Positions 36,501 through 48,543 are shown, counted from the first letter of the stretch. The stretch: 64,000 nt of DNA from Acanthosoma haemorrhoidale (GCA_930367205.1 OV884012.1:148009405-148073404), one strand, 5' to 3'. The notes: generated by a model from the letters alone, not told the origin. Numbers and translations: made by a program.

Positions 36501-37025
36501 GTACGCTACAAGGAAGTAGTAGTGAACTTTGAGTATTATTTAAATATAAAAGTATGATAATTACTTACCCAAAAATATATAAAGTAACTTAGCTTATGCA
36601 CGGAAAGAAAGAGTTAATTAAACAATAACGTTTCGGTGTAGTTATATTAAGTGAAGGGTGTAGATACGAAGTAAGCAATTAGTGCTTTATGCCAGGAGGC
36701 TGGGCCAAGAACGTTATCCCATTTGTCAGGAGAGGAATGCAAGGATATTCATTACCAAGCCAACCCCATCCCTGTGAAATCCACAAGAACAGCTAGGGGT
36801 TCTAGAATTACTTATGCAATGTTTCTCTGTTTAACGTAAATTGTTCGGGCCTAGAATAGTGTGTAAGACACGGATTTAGTATCAAAATAGTAATAAACGT
36901 ACACAAATTAATATCGGAATCATTTAGTAAAAACTGGTTTACAGACAAAATAGTAAAGTGAAGGCTAAGTAGAAACTAAAACAAATATGATACAAATATC
37001 TTATAACAAATAATTTTTTTTTTGT
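33550..37025. other. No gene seen; two overlapping weak frames near 34.76 kb
   Basis: Mostly AT-rich. At 34762-34992 an ATG frame of 76 codons runs. The overlapping +2 frame (34767-34890) reads FEELKKVQRKLQHLFKLV, which is coiled-coil-like, so a gag or ORF1 scrap is possible. The second copy of the 44-nt repeat lies at 34212-34255. Confidence 0.4.
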
Positions 37026-37029
37026 TGAT

Positions 37030-37355
37030 AAAACAACTTTATTATGATAAAATTACAATCTGCCTTAATACTTAATAGGCAATAAGTAATTGAGATTAAT
37101 GTTCTCATTCATACCGTATTTACAATTTTCATTCACTCTCTCATTCATACAGTATTTACAAGCAGCCCAGAGACCTCCCAAATCCACACGGTTGTCACCT
37201 CCTTCGCATGCGAAAGAGTAAGCGGGAGTCTTGAGAAGTCGCCCACGCTCATCCGTCAGCCGCGTCACGAGCCAGTGGAGGCTGGCGAAGAGCGCGAGAG
37301 CCACATACGCTCAGGACATGAAAGGAGAAACTGCCCATTGCCAGGACTCCCACTA
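37030..37355 (-). mobile_element. LINE-B copy, 3' UTR only
   Basis: Reverse complement of the LINE-B tail from acaactttattatgataaaa to gccaggactcccacta. It has an extra aatactt within the terminal hairpin region and a deletion near 37265. No RT coding is left. Confidence 0.85.
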
Positions 37356-37904
37356 TTAAATAACTCCGATAGTAATAATAAAACTGCGTATGTTAGAAGC
37401 AAAATTTATGAAAAGGGAAGGGAATCTCCGCCAAGTATCTTTTAATGTGTAGAGACATACAAGACTAAAATGCATTGCACAGAATTAGTTTACATTATAT
37501 ACAGTCCCTCTAAAAGACTACATGAAGAGTTTAGTACCGATATTTGCAACAGTTGCGATTCTCTGACCAAACATTACCACGTGAACTGATTCAATCTATT
37601 TCATGAGTTTGAGCATAGTTTCTCTTAAGGTAGACTTAAACGAAGAAAAATACCACACCTCAGCGAAAATATTTTTAAATTTTCGTATTTATTTTTCAAA
37701 ACCACGAAAACTAATTTGTCTTGTCCCTGGCCGTTGTATCTGGGGACAGCATGCCCCCTGCAAACTGGTTAATAACATGGGTACTATAATAATGTAATGT
37801 ATGGACGCAATTGCTCCTTATGCAACGATTTGATTATTCTAACCTCCCTGTATACAATTTCAATTTCAGATCATCTAATGTTTTTAAAGTTAAATGTTTA
37901 AGTT

Positions 37905-38352
37905 CACTGTTCTATTTTTTTTGTTTTCCCAAAACCATGAAGGTGTCCCATAGCATAAGTATGTCTGATATTCAAGTGTTTTGGAAGTTCTCTGCTTGCC
38001 TGATGTTGATTGGTATACACTAAAGCATTTAATTCATCATCATCAAGCATTGTTTCTGGCCTTCCACGAGATTTAATCTCAAGACTTGTATTGCCTGATT
38101 GAAACCTAGATAACCACGGATATACAATTATTTCATTCACTGTACAATCACTGATCCCACTGAAATATGGTCTGGACATGTATTTGACCATAATATAAGG
38201 GGACGTGACGAACTGACCTGATATATTTTAGACAGTAAATGTAAACCTTTGTTGTTTAGCTCAAATCTTAATCGAGGGTAATATTGAAGAAGTAATAAAA
38301 TGATGGTTTCCTTAAAATTTGATACAACCAGACCATTAGAAGGTTTTGGCAA
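37905..38352 (-). pseudogene. mariner transposase N-terminus, decayed
   Basis: The minus strand carries WLSRFQSGNTSLEIKSRGRP and then DDDELNALVYTNQHQASREL, matching the mariner HTH region (W-A-FRSGDTSLEDKPRSGRP then DD--L-ALVE-NP-QTTREL). A tail resembling HLHGFGKTKK corresponds to the HL--IGKVKK linker. No catalytic Asp-containing region is found. The upstream reading is in another frame. It is distinct from the two other mariner pieces in the window. Confidence 0.6.
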
Positions 38353-38359
38353 TCGTGGT

Positions 38360-40200
38360 TTAGCAATAAATTTGTTATATTTTTATCGGCTATACTATCC
38401 TTATTATTCATATTCCTTTTGGTCATTCATAATGTATTAAAACATTTTAGTGGACTAGTTTCAAACTTTATCCTAATGATGGCTCATAAATTTCTGAGTA
38501 TAAACTTTTAGCAGGGGTCGAGTTGGAATCTAAACATTTCTTAAATGGAGCCTAATGTGTTTCGAAATATTGCCGATTGAAAATAATGATGAATTTGAAG
38601 GGATACGGGGTGAAATTTCGTGACTGCTATGCACGTAGTATTTTTTGAAAGGGCTTAAACAGTATTGGTTAAAGTATTTCTGCGGGATTTTTGTAATGGC
38701 CCTCGGTAATTAAAATCCTTTAAAAAAGGGAAAAGCAGGGTAACAGGGCCAGTGCAATATAGTTCTATTTGAGTTAAGTGTATAGGATACAAAATCTATA
38801 ATAGTGATGCAAATATTTTTACCAGCATAGGAGCTGTTTGGTTAAATCGCTACTGGCTCAGAAAATGAGCTGTGAAACTTTCAAATTCGCTTAAGTTTAG
38901 GATTTAAATATTGATGTTACCAGGGGATTATAAAGGCATGACTGCTTGGAAGTTATACATGCAATTTATAAGTTATAAACTTATAATTTTTTTGTAATTT
39001 ACACGTGTAAAAACTTTGTGGCAATACTCCACTTATCTACCATCTACTGTGATGCTAAATTTTCTGACAATACATTATAATTATTTTCGAGTAGTTGGTA
39101 AGATTTGGCTCACCTTGCAGGGTGCTCAAAGCGAGAACCGCATCAATGCAACGTCTACACCCGGCCTTCCTTTCACTGGAAAACAGTCAATCAACAGTGC
39201 AGAAATTGGCTCGAGTATTCTACTTCTAAATATCTTCACAGAAGCACTTTGCATGGATGCACCAAATTTAATGTGACAGGGATTAGAGGAGAAATGGTAG
39301 CACAACAATTACCATCATTTTTTCTATGACTGTCCATTCTAAGTTGCTACTATTGACATCATCAGGCAAATTAAGTGAACGATTCAAGGTACATTTAAGA
39401 ACAAAGGTACTCAAAACAAATTCAACGCTTTCGTTGATACACTCGCATATGAGTATACACATTTAAATTACTCGTGGTGGTGATATACATTGGTGCAAAT
39501 TTAGCATACCACGCATAGTTTTAGCAGGGTATAAACCATTTGAAAAACATATACAAAGGTTTGAGGTTTAATTACAAGTCAAGGAGACATCCTTGTGGAA
39601 TAACAACGAAAACCGTGTCTATTTTATAGAGGTTCTATTTCATATGCACCAAGTAATTACTTTTCTGAGTAATCAAATATCCTCAGCATTGTACAGTCAT
39701 ATCGATTCAGCTTCAGGGCATAGACAGAAACGGAGGATATGTAATCGTGTACTTATGGTTTAGCTATGTGTTTGATTCTATGTATTAATAAGCCTATTTA
39801 TTTATAATGTTCTTAAAGAATGTATTTATGAAATATTTATAAGATGATATATTTGTTTTATACGACCAAATAAATAGAACTATGATCTTATAGCACTCAT
39901 TATAGTTGGCTTAAAAACAGATATAATATAAGACAATTCATAATAGTTTAAATATATAGGATTATCTGGCCATAATTGTATTGGGACACAATGTTACTTG
40001 GTTTGGCATCTATATGAAAATGTCCACGTATATTTCTGAAGCGACTCGAATTAAAATATTATAAGGATGTTGCACTTCAGTTGCATGATTAAACGCGTAG
40101 GAGGATATTACCGATTAAGTTTTTGATAAACTTACAAAATTATCTGCAGCCATTAAATTAAACTTTAGGGATTGTTTTTCAAATATTTAATTTTACTCAT
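38360..40200. other. No gene seen
   Basis: AT-rich with one patch (39105-39330) open on both strands. No family is recognised. Confidence 0.5.
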
Positions 40201-40202
40201 GC

Positions 40203-40825
40203 ATATGGAATAGAGCTATGGGGGACAGCAAAAAAGTCGAACATCAAGTGTATCCAATCCTTTCAATCAAAAGTCCTGAGAACAATAGTAAATGCCCCTT
40301 ATTACGTCAGCAACAAAACCCTTCACAATGATCTGAATATACCCTATATTCTTGAACTCATCCCTTCCGAATTTATGAAATTCCACAGTAGCCTTTCCAA
40401 CCACCCTAATCCCGTAGCACAGTCATTGCACTGCACCACTCATCCCTATAATCCTCCTCGGAGACTGAAAAGGCAGTGGCCTCGTGACCTCCTATAAATG
40501 CGTAACAGTGGGAGTCAATGGCCAATTTCTCCGTTCATGTCCTGAGCGTATGTGGCTCTCACGCTCTTCTTCAGCCTCAACTGGCTTGTATCTGGTGAAG
40601 CGGCTGACGGAGGAGCGTGGGGGACTTCCCAAGACTCCGCTTCCTCTTTCGTATGCAAGGGAGGTGACTAACATGTGGAATTTGGAAGCCTCTGGGCTGT
40701 TTGTAAATATTGTATGAATGAGCGAGTGAATGATGAATTGTAAATATGGTATGAATGAGAGCATTTATCTTAATTACTTATTGCCCAATAAGGCAGATTG
40801 TAATTTTAACACAATAAAGGAATGA
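40203..40825 (+). mobile_element. LINE-B copy with complete 3' UTR
   Basis: A readable RT C-terminus (GIELWGTAKKSNIKCIQSFQ, SKVLRTIVNAPYYVSNKTLH, IPYILELIPSEFMKFHSSLS) is followed by a full 3' UTR ending gattgtaattttaacacaat, aaag. The coding part is truncated at the 5' end. It is one of the cleanest copies and useful as a family reference. Confidence 0.9.
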
Positions 40826-41460
40826 ATAAATAAAATAATCATGCATAATGGAAACAATTACTAGAAACTGGTGGTTTAAAAAAAAAACAATGGTGTTATT
40901 AATTAGAAAAAAATACTAATGCACATGATGGCGGTGAGAAATTGCGCCGTAGCGCAGAAATGTCGATTTTGTCGGGCAGATCATACTTTAAAGGAGTCAG
41001 ATTTTTTTTTCCAGATAGATCATATTCCTTTTTCACGACGAGCGATCCGCTTATTGTGACGTAGCTGCTCAAGGCTATCAGAAGAAATTGTTACAAGCTC
41101 ATCTGTTTCTTATAGCCGGCCTATCAGGCTCGTTTATATCTCAACAGCTGCGCTCGACGATTGATTGCGCCCAGGCCATATTTCCGAGCATTCTGTTTGA
41201 TTGCACTTTCACGATTGGGGAAGCATCAACGGTAATGAACCTTCCAAGTGTGCACAATTTTTGGGTTCATGTAGAGGAGAATTCTGCTATTGTAGCTGTC
41301 TTATGTAATCGAGTACATAAAATGTATTTTTCTGCGGCAATCCAGGACTTTTGTGTTTAGAGATCAAACATCACGATACAGTCCGCCCGCTGCCTGTATT
41401 CGTTATTTATTTAACAAAGATGTATTTATATGTATTTTCGTTGGCTGAATCCATTAATAG

Positions 41461-41644
41461 TTTTTTTTTCTTCTTAGCTCTCTAATTATAAGATTAAGGA
41501 TGAGGGGAAAATAAAGGGATATTTGGGTTGAGCGGATCCTTGTACTAGGAGTACCTGCTTGAAGGTGGTGTGAGGGAATTAAGGAGTGAGGGAAGCCTCG
41601 GTAGAGGTTGATAGTGGCGGTACAGTGGTGAGATTCCACTGGTG
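41461..41644 (-). mobile_element. SINE-like retroposon (family D) with 14-bp target duplication
   Basis: A 184-bp insert is flanked by the direct repeat gaatccattaatag (41447-41460 and 41645-41658), a target-site duplication. The T run at its left edge is the poly-A tail of a minus-strand element. The body contains aggatccttgtactaggagt, ggaattaaggagtgagggaa and cctcggtagaggttg. It shares these with 51128-51318 and, more distantly, with 44352-44560. It has no coding capacity. Confidence 0.75.
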
Positions 41645-42185
41645 GAATCCATTAATAGCTAAAAAGTTGAATTTACTAAACAGTCTATACTCAAAGAAGA
41701 TAATGGGATTAAAGTATTTCAAAATATTTTGTTTCCTCGACAATTCGAAGCACCATCTTATTAAACTTTTAGGTTAATTATTAAACCCACTACATTGATA
41801 TCATTGTGAAACTCCAGAGTGTGATAAACTCTGTTTTCGTGAAATTATTATTGGCTGCATATATTGGTGCAATATAGACAAATCTAGGATAACATTTTTT
41901 CCACGAAAAAAAAAACTTCATCAAGAAAAATAACACACGAAACTCTAAACGTGATCAACACTACCTAAAAAGGAGCGGTATTAACCGCATGAACCGTTTT
42001 GGGGTTTCGCTCATTGATCATAAAGTAGAATAGGAACACTTTAGTCTCTCTTGAATTCTTATGACTCCCACCATACTCCTAATTTACACCTACTTTAGTG
42101 TATGCACTTTCTGTAAGAGTATTTATAAGGTCCTGTTAATGTCATTAAAAAATAAAATAATGTATTAAAATCGTGGAAAAACGCT

Positions 42186-42858
42186 ATGGACAACTGTACA
42201 GACTACCTCAAAGGACATCCCATCTCTCAATAGACAACAAATTACTAGAGCTATGGGGACAGCAAAAAAGTCAAACATCAAGCGTATCACATTATTTCAA
42301 TCAAACGTGCTGAGAACAATAGTAAATGCCCCTTTTTACGTCAGCTACAAAACCCTTCATAATGATCTTAATATACTCTTCTCAATATACATTCTCGAAC
42401 TTATCACTTCCAAATTCATGAAATTCCATAGTACCCCCTACCCCCTAGCACAGTCGTTTAACTAGACGACTCATCCCTATAATCCTCCTCGGAGACTGAA
42501 ACGGCAGTGGCCTCGTGAACTGCTATAAATGCGTAACAGTAGGAGTCCTGGCAATGGCCAGTTTCTCCAATCATGCCCTGAGTATGTGGCTCTCGCGCTC
42601 TTGGTCAGCCTCCACTGGCTCGTATCCGGTGTCGCGGCTGACGAAGGAGCGTGGGTGACTTATCAAAACTCCGCTTCCTTTTTCGCATGCGAGGGAGGTG
42701 ACAACCATGTGGATTTGGGAGGTCTCTGGGCTGTTTGTAAACACTGTTTGAATGAGCGAGTGAATGAAGAATTGTAAATATGATATGAATGAGAACATTT
42801 ATCACAATTACTTATTGCCTAATAAGGCAGAATGTAATTTTATCATAATATAGTTGTT
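42186..42858 (+). mobile_element. LINE-B copy, coding piece plus full 3' UTR
   Basis: It begins QLYRLPQRTSHLSIDNKLL by position. A short deletion removes the IYKVILKPIWTYGIE part, and it resumes LWGTAKKSNIKRI in another frame. The 3' UTR is complete to agaatgtaattttatcataa. Dead. Confidence 0.9.
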
Positions 42859-43215
42859 TTTGTCAGTGAAAATCGTGGAATATTTTAATTTTTATAACAC
42901 GTCTTTTGAGTAAAACATTTTGATGGATATCATAATGTGGGGTCATTAGATTTTGGACACCCTAGATCCCTCCTCTTTAATGTCTAGATATATCTACATG
43001 CATGTAATCTACATAAAAAACAAGTATTTACCTATGAGTTAATTTATACAAAAAAAGCTAATGCCTTATCAATCGTCATTAACATTTTCTGCCAAATGTG
43101 ATCCTGTTATACGTAAATACTACGAACATAATCAGCGGAGTGAACTGTTCCATCCGTTAAATATGTTCGGAATTTCCTTTTTTTTCATTTGAGAAGCAAT
43201 TTCGTCGAACAGGCT

Positions 43216-43304
43216 CGCTGGCTTGAACCGTGCAAAATTCCTCTGTGAGGTAGTTAGGAAGCTGGAGGAATGCGTAGCCTCGTCCTTACACGTCCAAGCC
43301 AGCG
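43216..43304. repeat. 10-bp perfect inverted repeat closing an 89-bp GC-rich block
   Basis: cgctggcttg (43216-43225) pairs with caagccagcg (43295-43304). The enclosed block is GC-rich relative to the surroundings. It could be a structured RNA or the ends of a small repeat. No conserved partner copy was found in the window. Confidence 0.4.
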
Positions 43305-43609
43305 GCTAACCCGCCTGAGAATATATAGTGGCTCTTAACCTTTTTAAACATTCTGACATTTAAACGTACTCAGAGCAATAGTGACTGTTTCCTCCAGTTG
43401 TTCAGTGTATTACGTCAGAAGTCCATACTCATATGTAACGTAAAAGAATAATAGCTTCGTCCATTAATTTTCAAGAACACCCAAGTATTAAATAAATTAG
43501 TAACATTCTATATTATTATATTTTTTTTTTTAGTTATAGAATATTTTTTTTTTATTTTTTCCTCTTAACCCTTATTTATTTATTTCACATTTATTTACAT
43601 ACATATTTA

Positions 43610-44325
43610 TTTTTTTCTTTCAAAACCCTTAATAACTTTTTTTTCTTTCATAGCCCCTTTAAATTTTATTTTATAAAATTTATATAATGAATAAACAAGT
43701 ATAATGATACACATTATACGTGACTGGACTAAACTGACTAATAAAGGTGATGGGGCTCACCTTTTTGATCAAACTTAAAACTAAGTAACATACTAATTCT
43801 TAACCTAACTTTTCCCCGACAGTTTGTTGCAATCGATGCGGGAGGGGTAGTGGGGTCATAGTGTGAAACACTGGGTTAGTTAGGTGGTGCAACGAGTCAA
43901 AAAACTTAATGTGTCTCCGGTGGATGAACGAGGGCAGGTCCTCTCGAGAGAGGTATGTCGGACCACATTTCGCATGATCCCATTCTGGAAATGTTGGAGA
44001 CATTTGGCTGTATCGTCAGACAAGTGGGTAAATAGCGGGGCACCGTACAGCAGAGCTGGCCGGAGGACACATTTATAGATCATCAGTTTGAGACGCAGCG
44101 ACAGGTTGGGTGAAGTTAGCATGTGCAATAGCCGGTAAGACCTGTGTCGTACTTTTTCTATTTTATTACTAAAATGAGTAGGGAAATGGAGATGCCTATC
44201 CATTTTTATACCCTGATAGTGGATTGAGAAAGCTGGTGAGTTCTCTTGCCCTCCCACGCTATATGATTTTTACAAGGATTTTTTCCCCTTTTGGAGGGAG
44301 AAGATTACGCAGTCGGTCTTCCCTG
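43610..44325 (-). mobile_element. LINE-A copy, longest coding remnant of the family
   Basis: The 3' UTR lies at left (catagcccctttaaa, gtataatgatacac, aaggtgatggggctcacctt at 43744). The minus strand then reads back into the RT C-terminus: HYQGIKMDRHLHFPTHFSNK, SYRLLHMLTSPNLSLRLKLM, IYKCVLRPALLYGAPLFTHL and FQNGIMRNVVRHTSLER (44257-43925). Further upstream, out of frame, comes GKTDCVIFSLQKGKK near 44310. The order (palm end, GIKMDRHLHF, thumb, RLKLMIYK--LRP-L-YGAP) is that of jockey-like RTs. The 3' coding part has a small deletion and frameshift near LTRCT. Confidence 0.85.
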
Positions 44326-44351
44326 CGTTTATTTATTTTTTTGGTTCAAAA

Positions 44352-44560
44352 CGGATTTACTTTTTTTTTTTTTTTTTTTTAAATAAAAGGAAAATTATTT
44401 TGGCTTGATGGGTGCCTTTCACTAAGGGGAGTCCCATTTGAAGGAAGTATGAGAAGGATATAAGGTGTGGGATGCCTAAAGGAGGTGGGCGGATTCGGGA
44501 AGGTAGTGAGTGTCTAACTATGGTGGAGCCTAGGGGTACTAGGCATTGGTTTGAAGTCAC
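44352..44560 (-). mobile_element. Divergent SINE-like (family D) copy
   Basis: A T20 tract (44352-44371) marks the poly-A tail of a minus-strand retroposon. The body shares cctagtacccctaggc, ccttcaaatgggactcccct and the spacing of family D, with many substitutions. It is inserted next to the 5' side of the LINE-A copy. No target duplication is evident. Confidence 0.5.
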
Positions 44561-44564
44561 CCAG

Positions 44565-46030
44565 GTCAACTTTTAAATCATGCTACACATCCTGAACCAC
44601 TGAGGAGTTAGATTACTGCTGTGAGCTTGAATAATTTTTGTTTATATTTATTACTTCTTATTAATAAATTAAAATTTTAAATTAAAAGTTTTATAATGCT
44701 TGCTTTATATACAATTATATTTGTAATAATTATAATCTTGCTAAGAACAAGTAGAAAGGGCTTGAGCAAAACTATATACCTGCCTCTTGACTTCATGGAA
44801 GTCACTGATGGTTCCCTATTATTTTTAAGTAAGCAAGCGCATCCCTCCAAGACCTTCCTAATTTCCAGAATCTGATCCTTTTCTTATACATATATGTTTC
44901 AGCTTTAGCCCAAGAGCTTGTGCCTAGACATTCCACCCAGTATGTAGTAACGTAGCTCTTAATATTTGTATATACCAATGTTTTGCTTGTACTTCATACT
45001 AAAGCTTTTCTTTCGAAACACTCTCCTCTTCAAAGATTATTTGACTAAAGACAAAAGTTAACGTAAAATGGTGAAATAAATTTACATATTACATTAATAA
45101 CAATACTCACCAGATGAAGTGACAGCCCGAGGTCCAGCTAAGAATCACATATCTGCAAATCAAGAATAAATGTCGTTAGAAAAGTCCTGATAATATAAAT
45201 GTTATCAATAGACCGAAGTGCTTGTCGGACACATGCTCAGGTACTAATGTATCGAATATATTGATCAGTAACGGAGTAAGGATTATCTGTTCAACATTTT
45301 TTTTTCTTTTTAAAGTTTCCTCAGCTTAAAGGGGCCACGGAAGAACCTAACCGCCGTACTGATAGGATCAAGAATTCAAGATGAAGTATCAGGAGCCCTG
45401 AACAGGGGCATTCATAAGGTTGTAAGTGTAGCCGTCCGACAGATAAACCAAAGCTACTACATGTCAAGCAGATAATACTTTTTTCCCTTTATCCCCCCCC
45501 CTTGAGATTATCCAGCTTTAGTATTCAGCGGGTTGGGCAGGAAGGTTGAGAATATACCATCAGAAATCAAATACTTGTTTGTATCCTGTCTGTCCTGTAT
45601 AAGCTGATCTGTATATGAGTAAACTAAAATTTTACATGTATATTCCTACGCCTCGTGCTAACATGATTAAAGCAGAATATTATGAAAACAAAATTTGTGA
45701 AATGGTCCTCTAATAACATCCTGAAACGGAAGGTTAATCTTAGATCTTAAGTTATTAAAAGAAAAATGGACTGTATGTTTATTGAAACGCTCTCCAGCAA
45801 AGTTGGCCACATTTAGCTGTTCTGTGCATCACATGTCATCTTATATCGTTTCAAGACTAAGATATGCCACAATAGCAAATATCTAAGTTTTTATAAGCTT
45901 AATAAAACTAAAACCATAAATAAGAATATATTATTGTCTTTGTTATACATATGATAGTGCCATACTTCTCCTGACCTTGGCTGATGACAGATATATTACC
46001 AAACTAACGTTGACAAAAGAAAAACGATTA
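44565..46030. other. No gene seen
   Basis: AT-rich with a modest GC patch at 45310-45450 and a C-run at 45496-45504. No coding or repeat assignment. Confidence 0.5.
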
Positions 46031-46032
46031 TT

Positions 46033-46692
46033 AAATTAATCTTTTTTTTTTTTTTTATGTAAACCTTTTTAAATTATACAATGTGAAAAATATGAACAAA
46101 AGAATTGACAAATTTTCTCCTCTTTCTGCTATTCGCAGATGCATTTGAAGGAGGTTGGGTTACATAAAATCAGATTGAAGTTAATAGGAAATAACATGAA
46201 TACAAATCTAGGTGATGGGGCTCGTCTTCAGTTTGAAAATGTGGGAAACAAACTAACCTAATCCTAGAACCTAAGACTAAAGCCACGACAGCGTCCTGCC
46301 ATCGATGGGGGAACGGGGAGGGGGGGGGTTATAGTGTTAAACACCGGGTTAGTCAGGTATTGCAGGGAGTCGAAAAATTTTATATGTCTACGTTGGATGA
46401 ATTCATTTGTCGATTGAATTGTTGGATTTTCCGAGCTGTCGTATACGTCAGATAACGAAAAAGTGGTGCACCATGCGTCAGAGTAGGCCTAAGTACGATC
46501 TTGTAAATCAAAAGCTTTAGACGCAGTGATAGATTGGGGGAAGTTAATAAATGCGTAAGCTGGTAAGATTTCATGCGAGTTTGCTTCAACTTCTTCGTAA
46601 AATGGTTACTAAAATGGAGGTGTCTGTCCATTTTAATTCCCAGATATACTAGGCTATTGGCTGGTGAATTTTCCTCCGTTCCTACTATGTAA
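46033..46692 (-). mobile_element. LINE-A' copy, RT C-terminus plus 3' UTR
   Basis: T-rich 3' end at left, gcagatgcatttgaaggagg, ctaggtgatggggctcg-ctt, and the coding end at about 46270-46400. The minus frame 46690-46400 reads GTEENSPANSLVYLGIKMDR, HLHFSNHFTKKLKQTR, SYQLTHLLTSPNLSLRLKLL and IYKIVLRPTLTHGAPLF. A deletion after IQQFNRQ joins directly to the last codons. Better preserved than most, but clearly dead. Confidence 0.85.
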
Positions 46693-46693
46693 C

Positions 46694-46755
46694 TAGTATA
46701 TAGATAGAATAGAAGTAGAAGAATAGAAGATATAGAAGAATAGAAGTAGTACATA
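46694..46755 (+). repeat. Purine-rich low-complexity repeat (agaatagaagtag type)
   Basis: Imperfect repeats of tagaagtagaa and gaatagaag lie directly beside the LINE-A' copy. It is simple sequence of no evident function. Confidence 0.8.
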
Positions 46756-46767
46756 ATTATTTATAAT

Positions 46768-47066
46768 TGTTTAGGTTGACTGAGAGCCGAGATGTAGAGC
46801 TCTCCAATCTGGTTCTCGGAATGCTGATACTTATCGATAATGCTAATGATGATGAAGCGAACCTCGGCCCACTATCTTCCGCTCTAGGAACTACCTTCCT
46901 CTGCCAGGCCTCGCATACCGGCACTTCACCGAACGATCGCCTTCGGGAAATAAAAACAAACGAATGACCTGCCATCCAGTGATAGGGAGGAGATGGGATT
47001 TGGGTGTGTAGTTAATTGTTCCAGTTTATCTCCCTATCTATAACCTGTTCCAGCAGGGACGTCGCA
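46768..47066 (-). repeat. Possible solo LTR (BEL/Pao-like), tentative
   Basis: A GC-richer 299-bp block that on the minus strand starts TGCGACGTCCCTGCTGGAAC and ends ...CCTAAACA, that is TG...CA. The interior includes GAAGGCGATCGTTCGGTGAA. Starts of the form TG-G-CGTCCC--CTGGAA remind me of BEL/Pao LTRs, from memory only. No matching 5-bp target duplication is seen (ataat against atgaa), no internal region adjoins it and no second LTR was found. It could equally be a host exon or another repeat. Confidence 0.25.
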
Positions 47067-47840
47067 ATGAATCTTGTGATGTTTTTCAAGTAACTAAACT
47101 ATCGTCGACTACTACGACGATGATGAGGAGACACAATCGTTAATACTAACAGGCAAGCTTGTTCTCAGTTGTTAAAAAAATAACATGCACGTATAAAAAA
47201 GAACTGCGGGAGGGCCAAACGCGGACACGAGCGGACGAGAACATGGGTATACAGGTTAACTCCTTGCTTAAGAAAACAGCATCTCTAACGAACTGACAAC
47301 CATGGCTAAAATAGCTTCAAGGTAAAAAGTGATCCAGGGCTTACTGTTGGAAGTCATGGCACAATGGGCTAAGATCGGAAGTCATCAGGTGCATGGGGAA
47401 ATATAAGGCAAAGAATAACATGTCAACAGTAGATGAGTGCGTTGCAACCTGTTCAGACTACAGGAAGTGCTGTCTAACTTAGACCGCCCACACTACACTA
47501 GCCACATAAGATCCTGCAAATTGAAGCATGGCGTCTTCTTGGTTGCCTTGAAAGAAAAGGACAAAATATACAGTGGTTAATTTTATGAATTGCTTTCATC
47601 TGTCTAGAGAATTTTAATTGGACCGAAAGTTTATCCAGCATCTCAAAAAAAATTTTACCTATGCAAGAGTTATCAGATACATTCCGTCTTGGACCCTTCA
47701 AACTAAAATGACGACCACGTAAGATATCAAGGTGGTGGCTCTTAGACATGAAAAGGAAACAGCTTACGAGAAGTTTTTGAAAAACATAATTTTTTCCTGA
47801 AAACCTTCACCTTTTCCTATATAGGCAGTTCTTTTTGTGT
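47067..47840 (-). other. No clear gene; one 83-codon ATG frame
   Basis: The minus-strand ATG at 47749 opens an 83-codon frame (MSKSHHLDILRGRHFSLKGP...) ending at 47498. It is basic and Cys-containing near the end (INHCIFCPFLSRQPRRRH). I recognise no family and give it low weight. Confidence 0.25.
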
Positions 47841-47841
47841 A

Positions 47842-48543
47842 ATAGGTTGGCAAGTATAAGAAAGTAATATCAGTTTTTTTTTTATGTGAAATAAAACTCA
47901 ATTTTTCTATACAAAAAATGAACTTTAATCAGTCAAATATCTTCCATTCTGTTTTGATCTTTTGCCAACTTCTGGTCCTTATCAGCAAAATACTCAACCA
48001 AATGTGGTTTGAGGTCTTCGGTATTACTGAAATTTTTACCATTTAAGAAGTTTTGTAAACTTCGAAATAAATGATAATCCGATGGTGCAAGGTCGGGGCT
48101 GTATGGGGGGATGCGACATCACTTCCCAACCAAGTTCCAATAGTTTCTTACAAGTTGCTAAAGATGTGTGAGGCCTTGCATTGTCGTGGCTGAACCCAAA
48201 AATCGAGCTTCTTAACAAGTCCAAGATGTTTTATATGATTTTCAATTGTTGTGTGTGATACATTTAACTGTTTTGCAATCTCTCTCACAGTTATATGACG
48301 ATTCGATTCAATTATGGCTTTCATTTTGGCATCATCAACTTCAGAAGGTCGACCAGAACGTTGGTCATCTTTCAGTGAAAAATCTCCAGAACGAAATTTT
48401 TTAAGCCAATCCTGACACCTGCGTTCTTGTTAAACAATCAATACTATAAACTTCGCAATCTCTTTGTGAGCCTTAGCCGCTTTCTTGCCTTCATGAAAAT
48501 AAAAAAGTAAAATGTGTTGAAAATACTTATTTTCGTTCTCCAT
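47842..48543 (-). pseudogene. mariner transposase with internal deletion
   Basis: Minus strand from ATG 48543 begins MENENKYFQHILLFYFHEGK, with one stop near 48430. It then gives WLKKFRSGDFSLKDDQRSGR, IIESNRHITVREIAKQLNVS and HTTIENHIKHLGLVKKLDFW, the complete mariner HTH region. The next frame continues FSHDNARPHTSLATCKKLLE, which is the catalytic segment holding the second Asp. So about 125 codons, including the first catalytic Asp, were deleted between the two. The C-terminus decays through further stops. A TIR-like taggttggcaagtata lies at 47843-47858. The other TIR was not found. Confidence 0.8.

Noticed and set aside
41088..41360. 90-codon + strand frame (HLFLIAGLSGSFISQQL...)
   Set aside because: It starts with TTG, has no recognised domain and no splice context; kept as unassigned sequence.
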